Assembly (NCBI GenBank): GCA_900012615.1
Contig: LT009756.1
Coordinates: 264,035 to 328,034 of the forward strand
DNA length: 64,000 nucleotides
Origin: Agrobacterium genomosp. 13 str. CFBP 6927
Lineage (GTDB): Bacteria > Pseudomonadota > Alphaproteobacteria > Rhizobiales > Rhizobiaceae
Reading direction: 5' to 3'
Shown: piece after piece, positions 35,659-46,492 of the stretch
Position numbering within the stretch: position 1 is the stretch's first letter
Layout: each line of letters opens with the position of its first letter
Position numbers and translations under genes: made by a program
The notes under the pieces: model-generated
Database searches by the model: none
Told to the model about the DNA's origin: nothing
Seen by the model: only the letters and a program-made list of their open reading frames with translations

Positions 35659-36852
35659 TCACTCGTCGTCAACCACCCGCAACTTGGTCGTTCCCGCCCT
35701 GTTCTCAGCAAAGCGCCGCGCCTGCTCGATTTCCCCATGTAAAGTTTCTTTTTCCGCCGACGAAAAATCGAGCCCCTCGATCTTCTGGCCACGCGCCAGC
35801 ACCTTGTCGGAGGAGATCAGCATCATGTCGACGTCTTTCTGCGCCAGCCCGAAATGAGCCTGCAGCTTGCGTGTCCGATCATCCAGCCGCCGCACATCGT
35901 CCATGAGCAGAGCCACTTCACCCTGTATGAGATGCGCCTGCTCGCGCATGCGCTGATCCTTCAGCACGGACTGGATGACCTGCACCGAAAGCATCAGCAG
36001 TGATGGAGAAACGATGACGACGCGGGCGCGGTGGGCGCGTTGCACCAGATATTCGAAATGCTGGTGAATATCGGCGAAGATCGATTCTGAAGGCACGAAG
36101 ATGAAGACCGTATCCTGCGTTTCGCCGCGAATGAGATATTTCTCGGCCACGTCGCGGATATGCACTTCCATATCCCGGCGAAACTGCTGGGTGGCGGCCC
36201 GTTTCGCTTCCGGCGACTCGTCAGCCTTGATCGCGTTCCACGCCTCCAGCGGAAACTTGGCGTCGATGACAAGCGATGGGGCGTTGTTCGGCATTTTGAT
36301 GATGCAGTCTGGCCGGTAACCGTTGGACAGCGTCGGCTGAAGCTGAAAGGCGCCAGCGGGTAGCGCATCGGCGATCAGTGTCTCCATGCGTGCCTGTCCG
36401 AAAGCGCCGCGCGTCTGCTTGTTGGAAAGGATCGCCTGCAGACCGACTACGTCCTTGGCCAGATCCTGAATATTGCCCTGCGCGGCGTCGATGACTGCCA
36501 GGCGCTCCTGCAGGCGGCTCAGATTCTCATGCGTCGACCGGGTCTGTTCCGTCAGCGTTTCACCCAGCCGCTGCGACATGCCGTCGAGGCGCTGGTTGAG
36601 TGTCTGGCTCATCTCGCTCTGGCGTGTGCCGAGCGTCTCTGCCATTGCGGCGATCCGGCCGTGTAGCTCGGCCTGCGTTTTCAGGAGGTCGGAGGTTTCA
36701 CCATCGGCCTGCGCTTTTTTTTCGCGGCTTTTCGTGGTCATCCAGACGGCAGCCAGGCCGAAAACCAGGGCCGCAAGCAGCGCGCCGAAGCTGATGTCGA
36801 CGGAACCGGCCCGCAATGCTGGATCGAGGAGAACGGAGAAATCTATACCCAT
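35659..36852 (-). CDS. rmuC: DNA recombination protein RmuC homologue
   Basis: RmuC limits recombination at inverted repeats in E. coli; the mechanism is unclear. It has 397 residues: an N-terminal membrane helix (about 17-36, VDISFGALLAALVFGLAAV), a long coiled coil (about 45-130) and a nuclease-like core (VVGLQAILSNKQTRGAFGQ, then LVIDAKFPLEAW). ATG at 36850-36852 is preferred; the frame is open 43 codons further. It is divergent from def across 150 bp, and rbsK is downstream after 53 bp. Confidence 0.92.
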   Translation of the reverse strand: MGIDFSVLLDPALRAGSVDISFGALLAALVFGLAAVWMTTKSREKKAQADGETSDLLKTQAELHGRIAAMAETLGTRQSEMSQTLNQRLDGMSQRLGETLTEQTRSTHENLSRLQERLAVIDAAQGNIQDLAKDVVGLQAILSNKQTRGAFGQARMETLIADALPAGAFQLQPTLSNGYRPDCIIKMPNNAPSLVIDAKFPLEAWNAIKADESPEAKRAATQQFRRDMEVHIRDVAEKYLIRGETQDTVFIFVPSESIFADIHQHFEYLVQRAHRARVVIVSPSLLMLSVQVIQSVLKDQRMREQAHLIQGEVALLMDDVRRLDDRTRKLQAHFGLAQKDVDMMLISSDKVLARGQKIEGLDFSSAEKETLHGEIEQARRFAENRAGTTKLRVVDDE

Positions 36853-37001
36853 GTCTAAATCTAGCAGATTTCCTGTGATTCGTAAGATCAAAACAAGAAC
36901 ATTCCTGCGGCGGAAATGAGTCCGACGGAACGGGCGACAGGTGCCGGTTTGGCCTGCGTGTTTTTTATTTCCTCGGCGCAAGAGATACGTTATGGGAAGC
37001 C

Positions 37002-37514
37002 ATGACTATCAAACCGCTTATCATTTTGCCCGATCCCGTGCTGCGCCAGCAATCGAAGCCCATCGAACAGGTGGATGCCGAAGTGCTACGCCTCGCCGAC
37101 GACATGCTGGAAACCATGTATGATGCGCCGGGCATCGGCCTTGCCGCCATTCAGGTCGGCGTGGCGCGCCGCATGCTGGTGATCGACGTTGCGCGTGAAG
37201 GCGAGGAAAAGGCCCCCGTCGTCTTCATCAATCCGGAAATCCTCAAGGTGTCGGACGATATTTCGACCTATGAGGAAGGCTGCCTCTCCATTCCCGATTA
37301 TTACGCCGAAGTCGAGCGCCCCGCAGCCTTGACGGTGCGATATGTCGGCCGTGACGGCAAGCAGCAGACCGTCGAGGCGGACGGGCTTCTGGCGACGTGT
37401 CTGCAGCACGAGATCGATCACCTGAACGGCGTTCTCTTCATCGACCATATTTCGCGACTGAAGCGCGACATGGTCATCAAGAAATTCACGAAAGCGGCCC
37501 GCGCAAAGGTCTGA
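37002..37514 (+). CDS. def: Peptide deformylase
   Basis: Removes the formyl group from nascent proteins. It has 170 residues with all three motifs: [11 protein letters not shown] (about 45-55), EEGCLSIP (metal-ligand Cys) and [12 protein letters not shown] (HEXXH). It is the first gene of def-fmt-truA, the normal formylation/deformylation pair, with fmt 50 bp downstream. Confidence 0.97.
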   Translation: MTIKPLIILPDPVLRQQSKPIEQVDAEVLRLADDMLETMYDAPGIGLAAIQVGVARRMLVIDVAREGEEKAPVVFINPEILKVSDDISTYEEGCLSIPDYYAEVERPAALTVRYVGRDGKQQTVEADGLLATCLQHEIDHLNGVLFIDHISRLKRDMVIKKFTKAARAKV

Positions 37515-37564
37515 TCCGTTCTCCTTATCTGGAGACGGAGCGGCAAAAAGGGCAGGGGGCGACG

Positions 37565-38500
37565 ATGGCTCTTCGCATCATCTTCATGGGCACACCGGAG
37601 TTTTCCGTCCCCACGTTGCGTGCATTGGTGGAAGCGGGTCACGAGGTCGTTGCCGTCTATACGCAGCCGCCGCGTCCCGGCGGCCGTCGTGGCCTCGATC
37701 TGCAAAAATCTCCGGTGCATCAGGCGGCTGAGCTTCTGGGCCTGCCCGTGCTGACGCCCGTAAACTTCAAGGCTGAAGAAGATCGCCAGCAGTTTCGGGA
37801 GTTTAATGCCGACGTGGCGGTCGTGGTGGCCTATGGGCTGCTGCTACCCGAAGCGATCCTCTCCGGCACGCGCCTTGGCTGTTATAATGGCCATGCTTCG
37901 CTGCTGCCACGCTGGCGGGGCGCGGCACCCATCCAGCGGGCGATCATGGCCGGCGATGCCGAGACCGGCATGATGGTCATGAAAATGGAAAAGGGGCTGG
38001 ATACCGGGCCTGTTGCCCTGACCGCCAAGGTCGCGATCGATGAGAACATGACCGCCGGCGAATTGCACGATAGCCTGATGCTGGCCGGCGCACGGCTGAT
38101 GCGGCAGGCAATGGACAAGCTGGAAGCGGACGATCTTCCTCTGACCGTGCAGGCCGAAGAGGGTGTTGTTTACGCATCCAAGATCGACAAGGGCGAGACC
38201 CGTATCGATTTTTCCCGGCCCGCACAGGACGTGCATAACCATATTCGCGGCCTCTCCCCTTTTCCCGGCGCCTGGCTGGAGATGGACATCGGCGGCAAGG
38301 CGGAGCGCGTGAAGGTTCTGGCCTCCGAACTGGCGAGCGGCATGGGAGAAGCGGGCGCAGTGCTTGACGATGCCCTGACCATCGCCTGTGGCAGCGACGC
38401 GGTGCGGCTCACCCGTCTGCAGAAGGCGGGCGGCAAGCCGATGTCGGCCGCCGATTTCGTGCGCGGCACGCCGGTTCCTCCCTCAACGAGGCTCGGCTGA
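37565..38500 (+). CDS. fmt: Methionyl-tRNA formyltransferase
   Basis: Formylates initiator Met-tRNA using 10-formyl-tetrahydrofolate. It has 311 residues, starting [16 protein letters not shown]. The catalytic region includes Asn and His in [17 protein letters not shown] (about 107-123) and the downstream Asp in EKGLDTGP. The start at 37565 is supported by family start; the frame stays open upstream into def. The stop overlaps the truA start (TGATG). Confidence 0.96.
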   Translation: MALRIIFMGTPEFSVPTLRALVEAGHEVVAVYTQPPRPGGRRGLDLQKSPVHQAAELLGLPVLTPVNFKAEEDRQQFREFNADVAVVVAYGLLLPEAILSGTRLGCYNGHASLLPRWRGAAPIQRAIMAGDAETGMMVMKMEKGLDTGPVALTAKVAIDENMTAGELHDSLMLAGARLMRQAMDKLEADDLPLTVQAEEGVVYASKIDKGETRIDFSRPAQDVHNHIRGLSPFPGAWLEMDIGGKAERVKVLASELASGMGEAGAVLDDALTIACGSDAVRLTRLQKAGGKPMSAADFVRGTPVPPSTRLG

Positions 38501-39300
38501 TGCCGCGTTTCCGCATGACCGTCGAATATGACGGTACGCCTTATTACGGCTGGCAGAGACAGGATAACGGGCCGTCCGTGCAGGGCGCTCTGGAAGCCGC
38601 CGTCCGGTCGCTGACCGGCGAGACCGTTTCCATTCGCGGTGCCGGCCGCACGGATTCAGGCGTACATGCTGTCGGGCAGGTCATACACGTTGATCTTGCC
38701 CGCGACTGGGAACCCTACAAGCTTCGCAACGCGGTGAACGCGCATCTGGCCATGGCGAAAGAGGCCGTCTCGGTTCTGGATGCGACGGCGGTGACGGAAG
38801 ATTTCGACGCCCGTTTTTCCGCCATCCGTCGCCACTATCTCTATCGTATTATCTGCCGCAAATCGCGGCTGGCGCTGGAGCACAAACGTGCATGGTGGGT
38901 GTCGAAGGACATGGACCATGAGCGCATGCATGAAGCCGCCCAGATGCTCGTCGGCCGGCACGATTTCACCACCTTCCGCTCGGTTCATTGTCAGGCGAAC
39001 AGCCCGGTCCGGACGCTCGACCGGCTGGATGTGACCCGCACCGGCGATCTCATTGAGATACGGGCGACGGCGCAGAGCTTCCTGCATAATCAGATCCGTT
39101 CTTTTGCGGGCACGCTGAAACTGGCGGGTGAAGGCACCATGACGCCGGAAGATGTACGCGCGGCGCTGGAAGCGCGGGATCGCAAGGCCTGCGGCCCTGT
39201 CGCGCCGCCGGACGGTCTTTATTTCATGCAGGTCGATTATCCCGACGTCATTCCGCCACGCCGTCACTCCGCAGTTGAAATCACGGAAGATATGGACTGA
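38500..39300 (+). CDS. truA: tRNA pseudouridine synthase A
   Basis: Makes pseudouridine at positions 38-40 of tRNA anticodon stems. It has 266 residues with the catalytic Asp in [13 protein letters not shown] (Asp51) and the motif [13 protein letters not shown]. Translation is coupled to fmt by a TGATG overlap. It ends convergent to a membrane protein gene 21 bp away. Confidence 0.96.
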   Translation: MPRFRMTVEYDGTPYYGWQRQDNGPSVQGALEAAVRSLTGETVSIRGAGRTDSGVHAVGQVIHVDLARDWEPYKLRNAVNAHLAMAKEAVSVLDATAVTEDFDARFSAIRRHYLYRIICRKSRLALEHKRAWWVSKDMDHERMHEAAQMLVGRHDFTTFRSVHCQANSPVRTLDRLDVTRTGDLIEIRATAQSFLHNQIRSFAGTLKLAGEGTMTPEDVRAALEARDRKACGPVAPPDGLYFMQVDYPDVIPPRRHSAVEITEDMD

Positions 39301-39321
39301 CCCGAAAGGTCGCCCTGTGTC

Positions 39322-39918
39322 TCAGGCCGGATAAACGCCGAGAAAACGCTGCAGCGCTTCCGATAGCAACATCCCCGGCACCAGCAGCGTCATGACGATG
39401 GCCGAGACAAGCAGCGACTGGTCGCGGATGAAGAACCGCACAATGCGCGAAAAGGCAAAGACCAGCGACAAAAGCAGCGCCAGCCAGAGAATGGCGATAA
39501 GCCCCTGCAAAGGCGGCAGGAAGAATGCAATCAGGATCAGAACCGCATAGGCATAGGAAAACGGCAGGGACAGCCAGTTCATGGTGGTGACCAGAGGTGC
39601 GAATTTTTCCCGTGCGCCGAAGGCGAACAGCAGCATGCCGATCAATAGCAGCGGCACAATCCAGCATATGGCCTCGACCATCGCCAGGCGGAAAAAGAAG
39701 ATGAAGCCCGTTCCGGTCCCGGGCGGATAGCTGGCCAGGAAGGCAGCGCGCAGCCACAGCCAGGAAACCAGCATGGCGGGCAGGCACCACAGGGCCGAAT
39801 AGAAAGATCGCCACATGCCTCGTTCGGACAGGTCCAGGTAACGCGCGCCGGCATGGTCGCCGAGCAACAGAAGCCACAGGCCCTTCAGATAGAGCCTTAT
39901 TTCACTTGCCGTCGGCAT
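39322..39918 (-). CDS. Conserved polytopic membrane protein of unknown function
   Basis: A hydrophobic protein of 198 residues with about five membrane segments (roughly 43-63, 75-110 as two, 118-150, 170-190). The soluble N terminus starts [22 protein letters not shown] recognise no family beyond similarity of layout to small YIP1-like membrane proteins. An open frame offset by one in the same stretch is a shadow; this frame has the coherent hydrophobic pattern. Its start lies inside the end of dapE (17-base overlap), so it is the third gene of a dapD-dapE-membrane protein operon. Confidence 0.75.
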   Translation of the reverse strand: MPTASEIRLYLKGLWLLLLGDHAGARYLDLSERGMWRSFYSALWCLPAMLVSWLWLRAAFLASYPPGTGTGFIFFFRLAMVEAICWIVPLLLIGMLLFAFGAREKFAPLVTTMNWLSLPFSYAYAVLILIAFFLPPLQGLIAILWLALLLSLVFAFSRIVRFFIRDQSLLVSAIVMTLLVPGMLLSEALQRFLGVYPA

Positions 39919-41098
39919 GGGCGAACCAGCGTTCGATAAAGGTTTCGTAAATGCGGGTCAGCGTCTCGAGATCGGCAACCGCCACGCGCTCATCGACCAT
40001 ATGCATGGTCTGCCCGACGAGGCCGAATTCCACCACCGGGCAATAATCCTTGATGAAGCGCGCATCCGATGTGCCGCCCGTGGTCGAAAGCCGGGGCTCC
40101 TTGCCTGTCACGGCCTCCACGGCGCCGGAAAGCGACGAGATGAGGGCGTTGTTCCGCGTCAGGAAAACATGGGCCGGGCGGTCGGCCCAGACGATGTCGT
40201 ATTTCACCGGGTTGCGGTCGGGGCGCAGCTCGCCGTCCGCTGCGGCGGCATCGAGGCGACGGATGATTTCCGCTCGCAGGCTTTCGGCCGTCCAGGTGTC
40301 GTTGAAACGGATATTGAAAGCCGCTGTCGCCCGCGCCGGGATCACATTGGTGGCGGCGTTGCCGGTGTCGACGGTCGTCACTTCCAGATTGGAGGGCTGG
40401 AAATTATCCGTGCCGTTATCGAAGAGCGGATGCATCAGCGCATGGGTCAGCTGCAGCAGTCCGCGAATGGGATTGTCGGCGAGATGCGGATAGGCGGCAT
40501 GCCCCTGCACGCCGTGCACGGTGATGCGGCCGGAAAGCGATCCACGGCGGCCGATCTTGATCATGTCACCCAGCTGGTCGGGATTGGTCGGCTCGCCCAC
40601 CACGCAGGCGTCCCAGGTTTCGCCTTTGGCCGCAGCCCATTCCAGCAGCTTTGAGGTGCCGTTGATCGACGGACCTTCCTCATCGCCGGTGATCAGGAAC
40701 GACACCGAACCCTTCGGTTTGCCATGTTTCTCGATATGGCGGGCAATGGCGGCGATAAAGCAGGCAATGCCGCCCTTCATGTCCACGGCGCCACGGCCGA
40801 ACATCTCGCCGTCAGCAATCTCGGCCGCAAAGGGCGGATGGCTCCACGCCGCCTCGTCGCCCACCGGAACGACGTCCGTGTGGCCCGCAAACATTAGATG
40901 CGGACCTTCCGTGCCGAGTCGGGCGTAGAGGTTTTCCACGTCAGGCGTTCCCGCTTCCGTCGCCAGCATTTTTTCCACCATGAAACCAAGTGGTGAAAGC
41001 AGGGTGTCGAGCAGCGATAGCGCACCGCCTTCGGCGGGCGTCACCGAGGGGCAACGAATGAGGGCGGCGAGATTGGCAACGGGATCGGTCGTGGTCAT
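39902..41098 (-). CDS. dapE: Succinyl-diaminopimelate desuccinylase DapE
   Basis: Removes succinate from N-succinyl-LL-diaminopimelate in lysine and peptidoglycan precursor synthesis. It is an M20 family dizinc enzyme of 398 residues, slightly longer than the E. coli protein. Motifs: [13 protein letters not shown] (metal His/Asp, about 69-81), [12 protein letters not shown], and TGDEEGPS (metal Glu). A second metal-ligand region appears near the end ([15 protein letters not shown]). It lies 14 bp downstream of dapD, completing two consecutive steps of the succinylase branch. Confidence 0.96.
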   Translation of the reverse strand: MTTTDPVANLAALIRCPSVTPAEGGALSLLDTLLSPLGFMVEKMLATEAGTPDVENLYARLGTEGPHLMFAGHTDVVPVGDEAAWSHPPFAAEIADGEMFGRGAVDMKGGIACFIAAIARHIEKHGKPKGSVSFLITGDEEGPSINGTSKLLEWAAAKGETWDACVVGEPTNPDQLGDMIKIGRRGSLSGRITVHGVQGHAAYPHLADNPIRGLLQLTHALMHPLFDNGTDNFQPSNLEVTTVDTGNAATNVIPARATAAFNIRFNDTWTAESLRAEIIRRLDAAAADGELRPDRNPVKYDIVWADRPAHVFLTRNNALISSLSGAVEAVTGKEPRLSTTGGTSDARFIKDYCPVVEFGLVGQTMHMVDERVAVADLETLTRIYETFIERWFAHADGK

Positions 41099-41112
41099 GG
41101 CAGTCGCTTTTA

Positions 41113-41967
41113 TCAGTCGCGCAGAAGCTCGTTGATACCGGTCTTGGAGCGGGTCTTTTCATCGACGCGCTTGACGATGACGGCGCAATAGAGGCTCGGG
41201 CCCGGCTCGCCGTTCGGGAAAGGCTTGCCGGGCATGGTGCCGGCAACGACGACGGAATAGGGCGGCACTTCGCCATAGGTGATCTCGCCGGTGGCGCGGT
41301 CGACGATCTTGGTGGACTTGCCGATGAAGACGCCCATGCCGAGAACGGCGCCTTCGCGCACGATGCAGCCTTCAACGACTTCCGAACGGGCGCCGATGAA
41401 GCAATTATCTTCGATGATGGTCGGGCCGGCCTGAAGCGGCTCCAGAACGCCGCCAATGCCGACGCCGCCCGAAAGGTGGACGTTCTTGCCGATCTGCGCG
41501 CAGGAACCGACCGTCGCCCAGGTGTCGACCATCGTGCCTTCATCGACATAAGCACCAAGATTGACGAAGGACGGCATCAGCACCACGTTCTTGGCCACAT
41601 AGGCGGAGCGGCGCACCACGGCGTTCGGTACGGCGCGGAAGCCGGCGGCGCGGAACTGGTTTTCGCCCCAGTTTTCGAACTTCGACGGCACCTTGTCCCA
41701 CCAGGTAGATTCGCCCGGTCCGCCGGTCACGATCTCCATATCGTTCAGACGGAAGGAGAGGAGCACGGCCTTTTTCAGCCATTGGTTCACCTTCCAGTTT
41801 CCATCCGCCTGCTTCTCGGCCACGCGAACCTTGCCGCTGTCGAGAAGTTGAAGAGATGTGTCCACCGCATCGCGAACCTCGCCCTTCGTCGATACGTTCA
41901 CACCGTCGCGGTTGTCGAAGGCGGTTTCGATGATGGTTTCGAGGGAGGTGAGATCCGTAAGGCTCAT
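41113..41967 (-). CDS. dapD: 2,3,4,5-tetrahydropyridine-2,6-dicarboxylate N-succinyltransferase DapD
   Basis: Succinylates tetrahydrodipicolinate in the lysine/DAP pathway. It has 284 residues with the left-handed beta-helix of hexapeptide repeats visible from about residue 120 to 220 ([20 protein letters not shown] through [11 protein letters not shown]). The ATG at 41965-41967 has an AAGGAA Shine-Dalgarno; the longer frame to 42003 is unlikely. It is divergent from the LOG-family gene across about 143 bp. Confidence 0.97.
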   Translation of the reverse strand: MSLTDLTSLETIIETAFDNRDGVNVSTKGEVRDAVDTSLQLLDSGKVRVAEKQADGNWKVNQWLKKAVLLSFRLNDMEIVTGGPGESTWWDKVPSKFENWGENQFRAAGFRAVPNAVVRRSAYVAKNVVLMPSFVNLGAYVDEGTMVDTWATVGSCAQIGKNVHLSGGVGIGGVLEPLQAGPTIIEDNCFIGARSEVVEGCIVREGAVLGMGVFIGKSTKIVDRATGEITYGEVPPYSVVVAGTMPGKPFPNGEPGPSLYCAVIVKRVDEKTRSKTGINELLRD

Positions 41968-42110
41968 GGAAAATTCCTTAAAGTCGCGTGTGTTCGTGGT
42001 CACGGATGGTCCCGCGCCGCTGGAAGGCTTTGGCCATTTGATCTAAGGGAGTGTTGGAAAGGCGTCAATGTGATTTGGGTGATTTGGCGCGTCAGACGAA
42101 AGGCATGGAA

Positions 42111-42971
42111 ATGACACGACTGAAAAACGGCAAGTTGCGGCGCAAGGACGGGGTTTGGGACCCCTTGAAACGCAGTGCCGTCGACAAGCAGCAGGCCGAA
42201 GTCGTTCAAAAGACGCCGCAGTCGGATTCCCCGTCCTACAGGCTTGCCTATGTGGACATGGATTTTCTCTGCCGCGAGGAGTTGCGCCCCGTCAGACTTC
42301 AATTGGAACTTCTGAAAACGGAAATGGCGCTGACGGAGCGCGGGATCAAATCCACCGTCGTCATGTTCGGCGGCGCCCGTATTCCTGAACCGGGCGGCGA
42401 GGCCTGGGCGGCGCGCAACGAGACGCAGAAGCGCAATCTGGAGCAATCCTCGGTCTATTATGACGAGGCGCGCAAGTTCGCCCGGCTTTGCACCGAATAT
42501 GCCGCGAAATCCGATCACCTCGAATATGTCGTGGTCACCGGTGGCGGTCCGGGCGTCATGGAAGCGGGCAATCGCGGTGCTGCCGATGCGGGAGGTCCGT
42601 CAATCGGCCTCAACATCGTGCTGCCGCACGAGCAGGCGCCCAACCCCTATGTCACGCCGGAGCTGAGCTTCAATTTCCACTATTTCGCCATCCGCAAGAT
42701 GCATTTCCTCATGCGGGCAAAGGCCGTGGTGATTTTCCCCGGCGGTTTCGGTACGCTCGACGAACTTTTCGAAGCGCTGACCCTGATCCAGACGAAGCGC
42801 ATGGAGCCCATTCCGCTCATCCTGTTCGGCGAGAAATTCTGGCGATCCGTCATCAATTTCGAGTTTCTGGCGGATTTCGGCACCATTGCGCCGGAGGATA
42901 TGAGCCTCCTGAATTTCGCTGAAACGGCCGATGATGCGTGGCGGATCATTTCCGAACATTATGAACATTGA
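42111..42971 (+). CDS. LOG-family (TIGR00730) Rossmann-fold protein
   Basis: A protein of about 286 residues with the LOG signatures VVTGGGPGVMEAGNRGA (about 143-159) and PGGFGTLDELFE (about 211-222), which form the nucleotide-binding and catalytic region of cytokinin-riboside-monophosphate phosphoribohydrolases and bacterial nucleotide 5'-monophosphate nucleosidases (PpnN-like). It has a basic N-terminal extension of about 60 residues not found in short LOGs. The ATG at 42111 has AAAGG with 7-base spacing; 42105 and a GTG at 42051 are alternatives. In a plant-associated bacterium a link to cytokinin is possible but is not shown by sequence. Confidence 0.82.
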   Translation: MTRLKNGKLRRKDGVWDPLKRSAVDKQQAEVVQKTPQSDSPSYRLAYVDMDFLCREELRPVRLQLELLKTEMALTERGIKSTVVMFGGARIPEPGGEAWAARNETQKRNLEQSSVYYDEARKFARLCTEYAAKSDHLEYVVVTGGGPGVMEAGNRGAADAGGPSIGLNIVLPHEQAPNPYVTPELSFNFHYFAIRKMHFLMRAKAVVIFPGGFGTLDELFEALTLIQTKRMEPIPLILFGEKFWRSVINFEFLADFGTIAPEDMSLLNFAETADDAWRIISEHYEH

Positions 42972-43137
42972 ATTTTAGCTTGATGTGGCGCGGCGGTTTT
43001 AGGGCTTAATTAGCAAAGATATTCTAGTTTTCCCTCGTCGCGCTGCAGCGCACTGCCCACACGGGCGGGCCTCCATGACGGAGATTAATCATCCGTTGAC
43101 GTCAGTCGTTCTGACTGGCGATTTGATCGAGGCCAAA

Positions 43138-45477
43138 ATGTTCAATTTCAAAGTGAAGTCGCTTGCGACCAAGCTGATCCTCGTAACCGGCTGTGCCATC
43201 ACCACGGTTCTCGTCGCATCGAATTCCTTCCTTATTTCCCAGACCAGCGAGCGCGTCCACGCGCTGACCATGGATCAGGCCAACACCGAGGCGCGCGCCA
43301 TCGCCAACGTCATCGCCGCCGATGTAGGTGAACTCGGCAGCGCCGCGCGGTCCATGGCCGGCGTCATCGGTCGCGCGCATCAGGCGAAATCGATGGATCG
43401 CCCCGGCATCGTCAACATCCTCAAGGCCAATGTCGAGCAGAACACCTTCGCTTTCGGAAGCTGGTTCTGTGAGCAGCTTGGCCTTTTCGACGGACAGAGC
43501 AAGGAGATCGCCGGCAGGCTCGATCTCGGCACCAATGAAAATGGCGCCTTCGCACCCTACTGGTCGAAGACCCAGAAGGGCGATATCCAGTTCTCGACCT
43601 TCAAGAACGACTATGCGGCGGAATGGTATGCGCTCGCCTCCAAATCCGGCAAGGGCGCGATCACCCAGCCTTATCTCGCCGAAGGCACGGAAGTGCCCAC
43701 CACCATGACCTCGCTTGCCTATCCCGTTATGTCGGATGGTAAGATGATCGGCGTGGCAGGCGTTGATATTTCGCTGGCCTCGCTGTCGCAGAAGCTGCAG
43801 GCGCTGCATCCCTTCGAGACCGGCCGCGTTACGCTCGTGTCCCAAGGCGGCCAATGGCTGGTACCGCCGACGCCTGAACAGAACATGAAGGCCTATGACG
43901 GAGACGGTGCGAGCACCGTTCAGGCGGCCATTACCTCGGGCAAACAGGGTCTTATCGAAAATCTCGGCCTCGATACCGATGCGCCCTATAACCGTCTGGT
44001 CTACCCCTTCGCGGTTCCTGGCCTCAATGCGACCTGGGTGGTTCTGGTCGATATTCCCCATCAGGCGCTGAACGCTCCGGTGGAAGAGCAGACCTACATG
44101 ATGATCATCGGCGCGATCGTCATTCTCGCCGCAGTCATCACCGCCCTTTATTTCGCCGTCCGTCACTTCGTCGGTGGCCCGCTCGCCTCTCTGGTCGCGG
44201 ATGTTCGTACGCTGAGCGACGGCCGTTACGACGCGCCCGTGTCCGGGCAAGATCGTAGGGATGAAACGGGTGCTGTGGCGACCGCACTGGAAGGCTTCCG
44301 TGCAAAGCTTGCCGGCATTCGTGAAATGGAGGCCGAGGCTGCAGTCCAGCGCGGCAATGCCGAAACGGCGCGTCAGCGGTCGGAATCCGAACGCAGCGAA
44401 AACAGCCGCATGCAGCAGCACATCGTCAGCGTGCTCGGTTCAGGCCTCAACGCGCTTTCGCAGGGCAATCTGACCTACCGGATCAACGACGAGTTCCCCG
44501 GTGAATATGCTAAGCTCCGTGATGATTTCAATTCGGCGCTCGCCAGCCTCGAGGAAACCGTCTCCACGGTGAATGCAACGGTTGTCAGCATCGGCAACGG
44601 CACCGGTGAGATCACCCGGGCCGCCAGCGATCTTTCGCACCGCACGGAACAGCAGGCAGCAAGTCTGGAAGAAACCGCAGCCGCGCTTAATGAGCTGACT
44701 GCGCAGGTCAATTCCAGCGCGGAAAATGCCGCACAGGCGGCCGGCGCTGTCAGCCATGCCTGTGATGACGCCGGCAAGTCTGGCGAGGTCGTGCAGCAGG
44801 CCGTGAATTCCATGGAGGGCATCGCGCAATCCTCGGCGGAAATCTCCCGCATTATCGGCGTCATCGACGAGATCGCCTTCCAGACCAATCTCTTGGCGCT
44901 GAATGCCGGTGTGGAAGCCGCCCGCGCGGGCGATGCGGGCAAGGGCTTTGCCGTTGTCGCGCAGGAAGTACGCGAACTGGCGCAACGCTCCGCCAATGCG
45001 GCCAAGGAGATCAAGGGCCTGATCAATACCTCGGCAAGGCAGGTTGGCGAAGGCGTTCAGCTGGTTGGCAAGGCCGGTGAGACGATGAAGAACATCGCCG
45101 ACCAGGTCTTGCAGATCAACCAGCTGATCAGGCAGATTTCCGCCTCCGCCAGCGAGCAGGCCGTGGGCCTGAAGGAGATCAATTCCGCCGTTACCCAGAT
45201 GGACCAGGTCACCCAGCAGAATGCGGCAATGGTGGAGGAAACTACCGCGGCCAGCGTGACGCTGAATGGTGAGGCCGGAACGCTGAAATCGCTCGTCGCC
45301 GGCTTCTCCGTGTCCGGTGGCCATTCAAGCCAGCAATTGCGCGCCACTGCGGCGGCAATGCGCGCACCCGTCGCTCCAACTCCGGCACATGCACCTGCGC
45401 GCTCCGCCGCGCCGCGTGCCCAGCCAAGAACCAGCGGCGCAAACGCGCTGGCGCAGGATGACTGGACCGAATTCTGA
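43138..45477 (+). CDS. Methyl-accepting chemotaxis protein with Cache-type sensor
   Basis: Transmembrane chemoreceptor of about 779 residues. Order: membrane helix (about 13-35); large periplasmic double-Cache-like sensor (about 40-315, with APYWSKTQKGDIQFS and GVAGVDISLASL); second helix (about 322-345); HAMP; a second HAMP-like or coiled-coil stretch; and the signalling domain with the hairpin tip [21 protein letters not shown] (about 580-600). The last residues DDWTEF fit the xWxxF C-terminal tether that recruits CheR/CheB. ATG at 43138 has GAGG 5 bases upstream; 43075 is possible. No che genes are adjacent. It is followed by a strong terminator. Confidence 0.9.
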   Translation: MFNFKVKSLATKLILVTGCAITTVLVASNSFLISQTSERVHALTMDQANTEARAIANVIAADVGELGSAARSMAGVIGRAHQAKSMDRPGIVNILKANVEQNTFAFGSWFCEQLGLFDGQSKEIAGRLDLGTNENGAFAPYWSKTQKGDIQFSTFKNDYAAEWYALASKSGKGAITQPYLAEGTEVPTTMTSLAYPVMSDGKMIGVAGVDISLASLSQKLQALHPFETGRVTLVSQGGQWLVPPTPEQNMKAYDGDGASTVQAAITSGKQGLIENLGLDTDAPYNRLVYPFAVPGLNATWVVLVDIPHQALNAPVEEQTYMMIIGAIVILAAVITALYFAVRHFVGGPLASLVADVRTLSDGRYDAPVSGQDRRDETGAVATALEGFRAKLAGIREMEAEAAVQRGNAETARQRSESERSENSRMQQHIVSVLGSGLNALSQGNLTYRINDEFPGEYAKLRDDFNSALASLEETVSTVNATVVSIGNGTGEITRAASDLSHRTEQQAASLEETAAALNELTAQVNSSAENAAQAAGAVSHACDDAGKSGEVVQQAVNSMEGIAQSSAEISRIIGVIDEIAFQTNLLALNAGVEAARAGDAGKGFAVVAQEVRELAQRSANAAKEIKGLINTSARQVGEGVQLVGKAGETMKNIADQVLQINQLIRQISASASEQAVGLKEINSAVTQMDQVTQQNAAMVEETTAASVTLNGEAGTLKSLVAGFSVSGGHSSQQLRATAAAMRAPVAPTPAHAPARSAAPRAQPRTSGANALAQDDWTEF

Positions 45478-45500
45478 CGGGTATCTCCCAATCGAATTAA

Positions 45501-45532
45501 AAGGGCCGCTGGTTTTTCCAGCGGCCCTTTTT
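45501..45532. terminator. Bidirectional terminator between mcp and the nucleoside hydrolase gene
   Basis: AAGGGCCGCTGG pairs with CCAGCGGCCCTT around TTTTT, with T-rich flank on the plus strand and A-rich on the other. It serves both convergent genes. Confidence 0.92.
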
Positions 45533-45547
45533 ATGTCCGGGTTCCGG

Positions 45548-46492
45548 TCAAAGACGGGCGAAACGTTCGGTCAGCAATTCGAAGAAACCGTCCGCATCCA
45601 CGTTGCGCATCACGCGCGCATTGGCCGAGCGCTCGGTCACGCGCCACCAGTCCACCACCGTCATGCCCATGGTCAGTTCGGAACTGACCTCGATTTCGAC
45701 ATTGCAGTCACGCCCCTGAAACAGCTCGGGCTTGATGAGATAGGCAATGACGGACGGATCATGCAGCGGGCCGCCGTCCGAGCCGTATTTCTCGATGTCG
45801 AAACGTTCGAAGAATTCCAGCATTTCCGCCATGGCGATCGCCGGGCGTGTGCCGATGTCGCGAATGCGGCTGACGCGCGCCTTGGTGGTCAGGAGCTTAT
45901 GGGTGACGTCGAGCGGCATCATGACGACAGGAATGCCGGCGCGGAAGACGATATCGGCGGCCTGTGGATCGACATAGATGTTGAATTCCGCTGCCGGCGT
46001 GATGTTGCCGCCTTCGAAGAAGCCGCCGCCCATCATCACCAGCTCCTTGATACGGTCAGCGATCTCAGGCGCCTTCAGGAGAGCCAGCGCCACATTGGTC
46101 AGCGCGCCAAGCGTGCAGAGCGTCACGGTGCCGGCGGGTTCCCGCATCAGCGTTTCAATGATGAAATCAACCGCGTGCTGCTTTTGCGCTTCCATCGTCG
46201 GCTCATCGAGAACCGGGCCGTCGAGGCCGGTGCTGCCGTGAACATGTTCGGCGGTGATGGGCTTGCGCACCAGCGGTTTCTCGGCGCCTTCATAGACGGG
46301 AATATCGGTGCGGCCGCACAATTCGCAGATGATGCGGATGTTGCGGCTGGTCAGTTTCAGCGGAACGTTGCCGGCGACGGCGCACAATCCGAGAATTTCG
46401 ATTTCCTCCGGGCTTGCGAAAGCGAGCATGATTGCCGCCGCGTCGTCCTGGCCCGGATCCGTGTCGATGATGATTTTTCTGCGTTCTGCCAT
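45548..46492 (-). CDS. Inosine-uridine preferring nucleoside hydrolase
   Basis: Hydrolyses ribonucleosides to base and ribose. It has 314 residues. The N-terminal calcium-binding motif IDTDPGQDDAAAIM (about 8-21) is diagnostic, and later conserved segments are TLGALTNVALAL and the C-terminal GPLHDPSVIAYL with the active-site His. The ATG at 46490-46492 is chosen since homologues start at MAERRKIII; the frame is open far upstream. It is divergent from hsp20 over 195 bp that holds the heat-shock promoter and thermometer. The ribose it frees could feed RbsK. Confidence 0.92.
   Translation of the reverse strand: MAERRKIIIDTDPGQDDAAAIMLAFASPEEIEILGLCAVAGNVPLKLTSRNIRIICELCGRTDIPVYEGAEKPLVRKPITAEHVHGSTGLDGPVLDEPTMEAQKQHAVDFIIETLMREPAGTVTLCTLGALTNVALALLKAPEIADRIKELVMMGGGFFEGGNITPAAEFNIYVDPQAADIVFRAGIPVVMMPLDVTHKLLTTKARVSRIRDIGTRPAIAMAEMLEFFERFDIEKYGSDGGPLHDPSVIAYLIKPELFQGRDCNVEIEVSSELTMGMTVVDWWRVTERSANARVMRNVDADGFFELLTERFARL

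Noticed and set aside
39281..39877. Alternative minus-strand frame overlapping the unknown membrane protein
   Set aside because: It lacks coherent membrane helices, while the frame 39322-39918 gives a clean hydrophobic pattern and overlaps dapE in an operon-like way.
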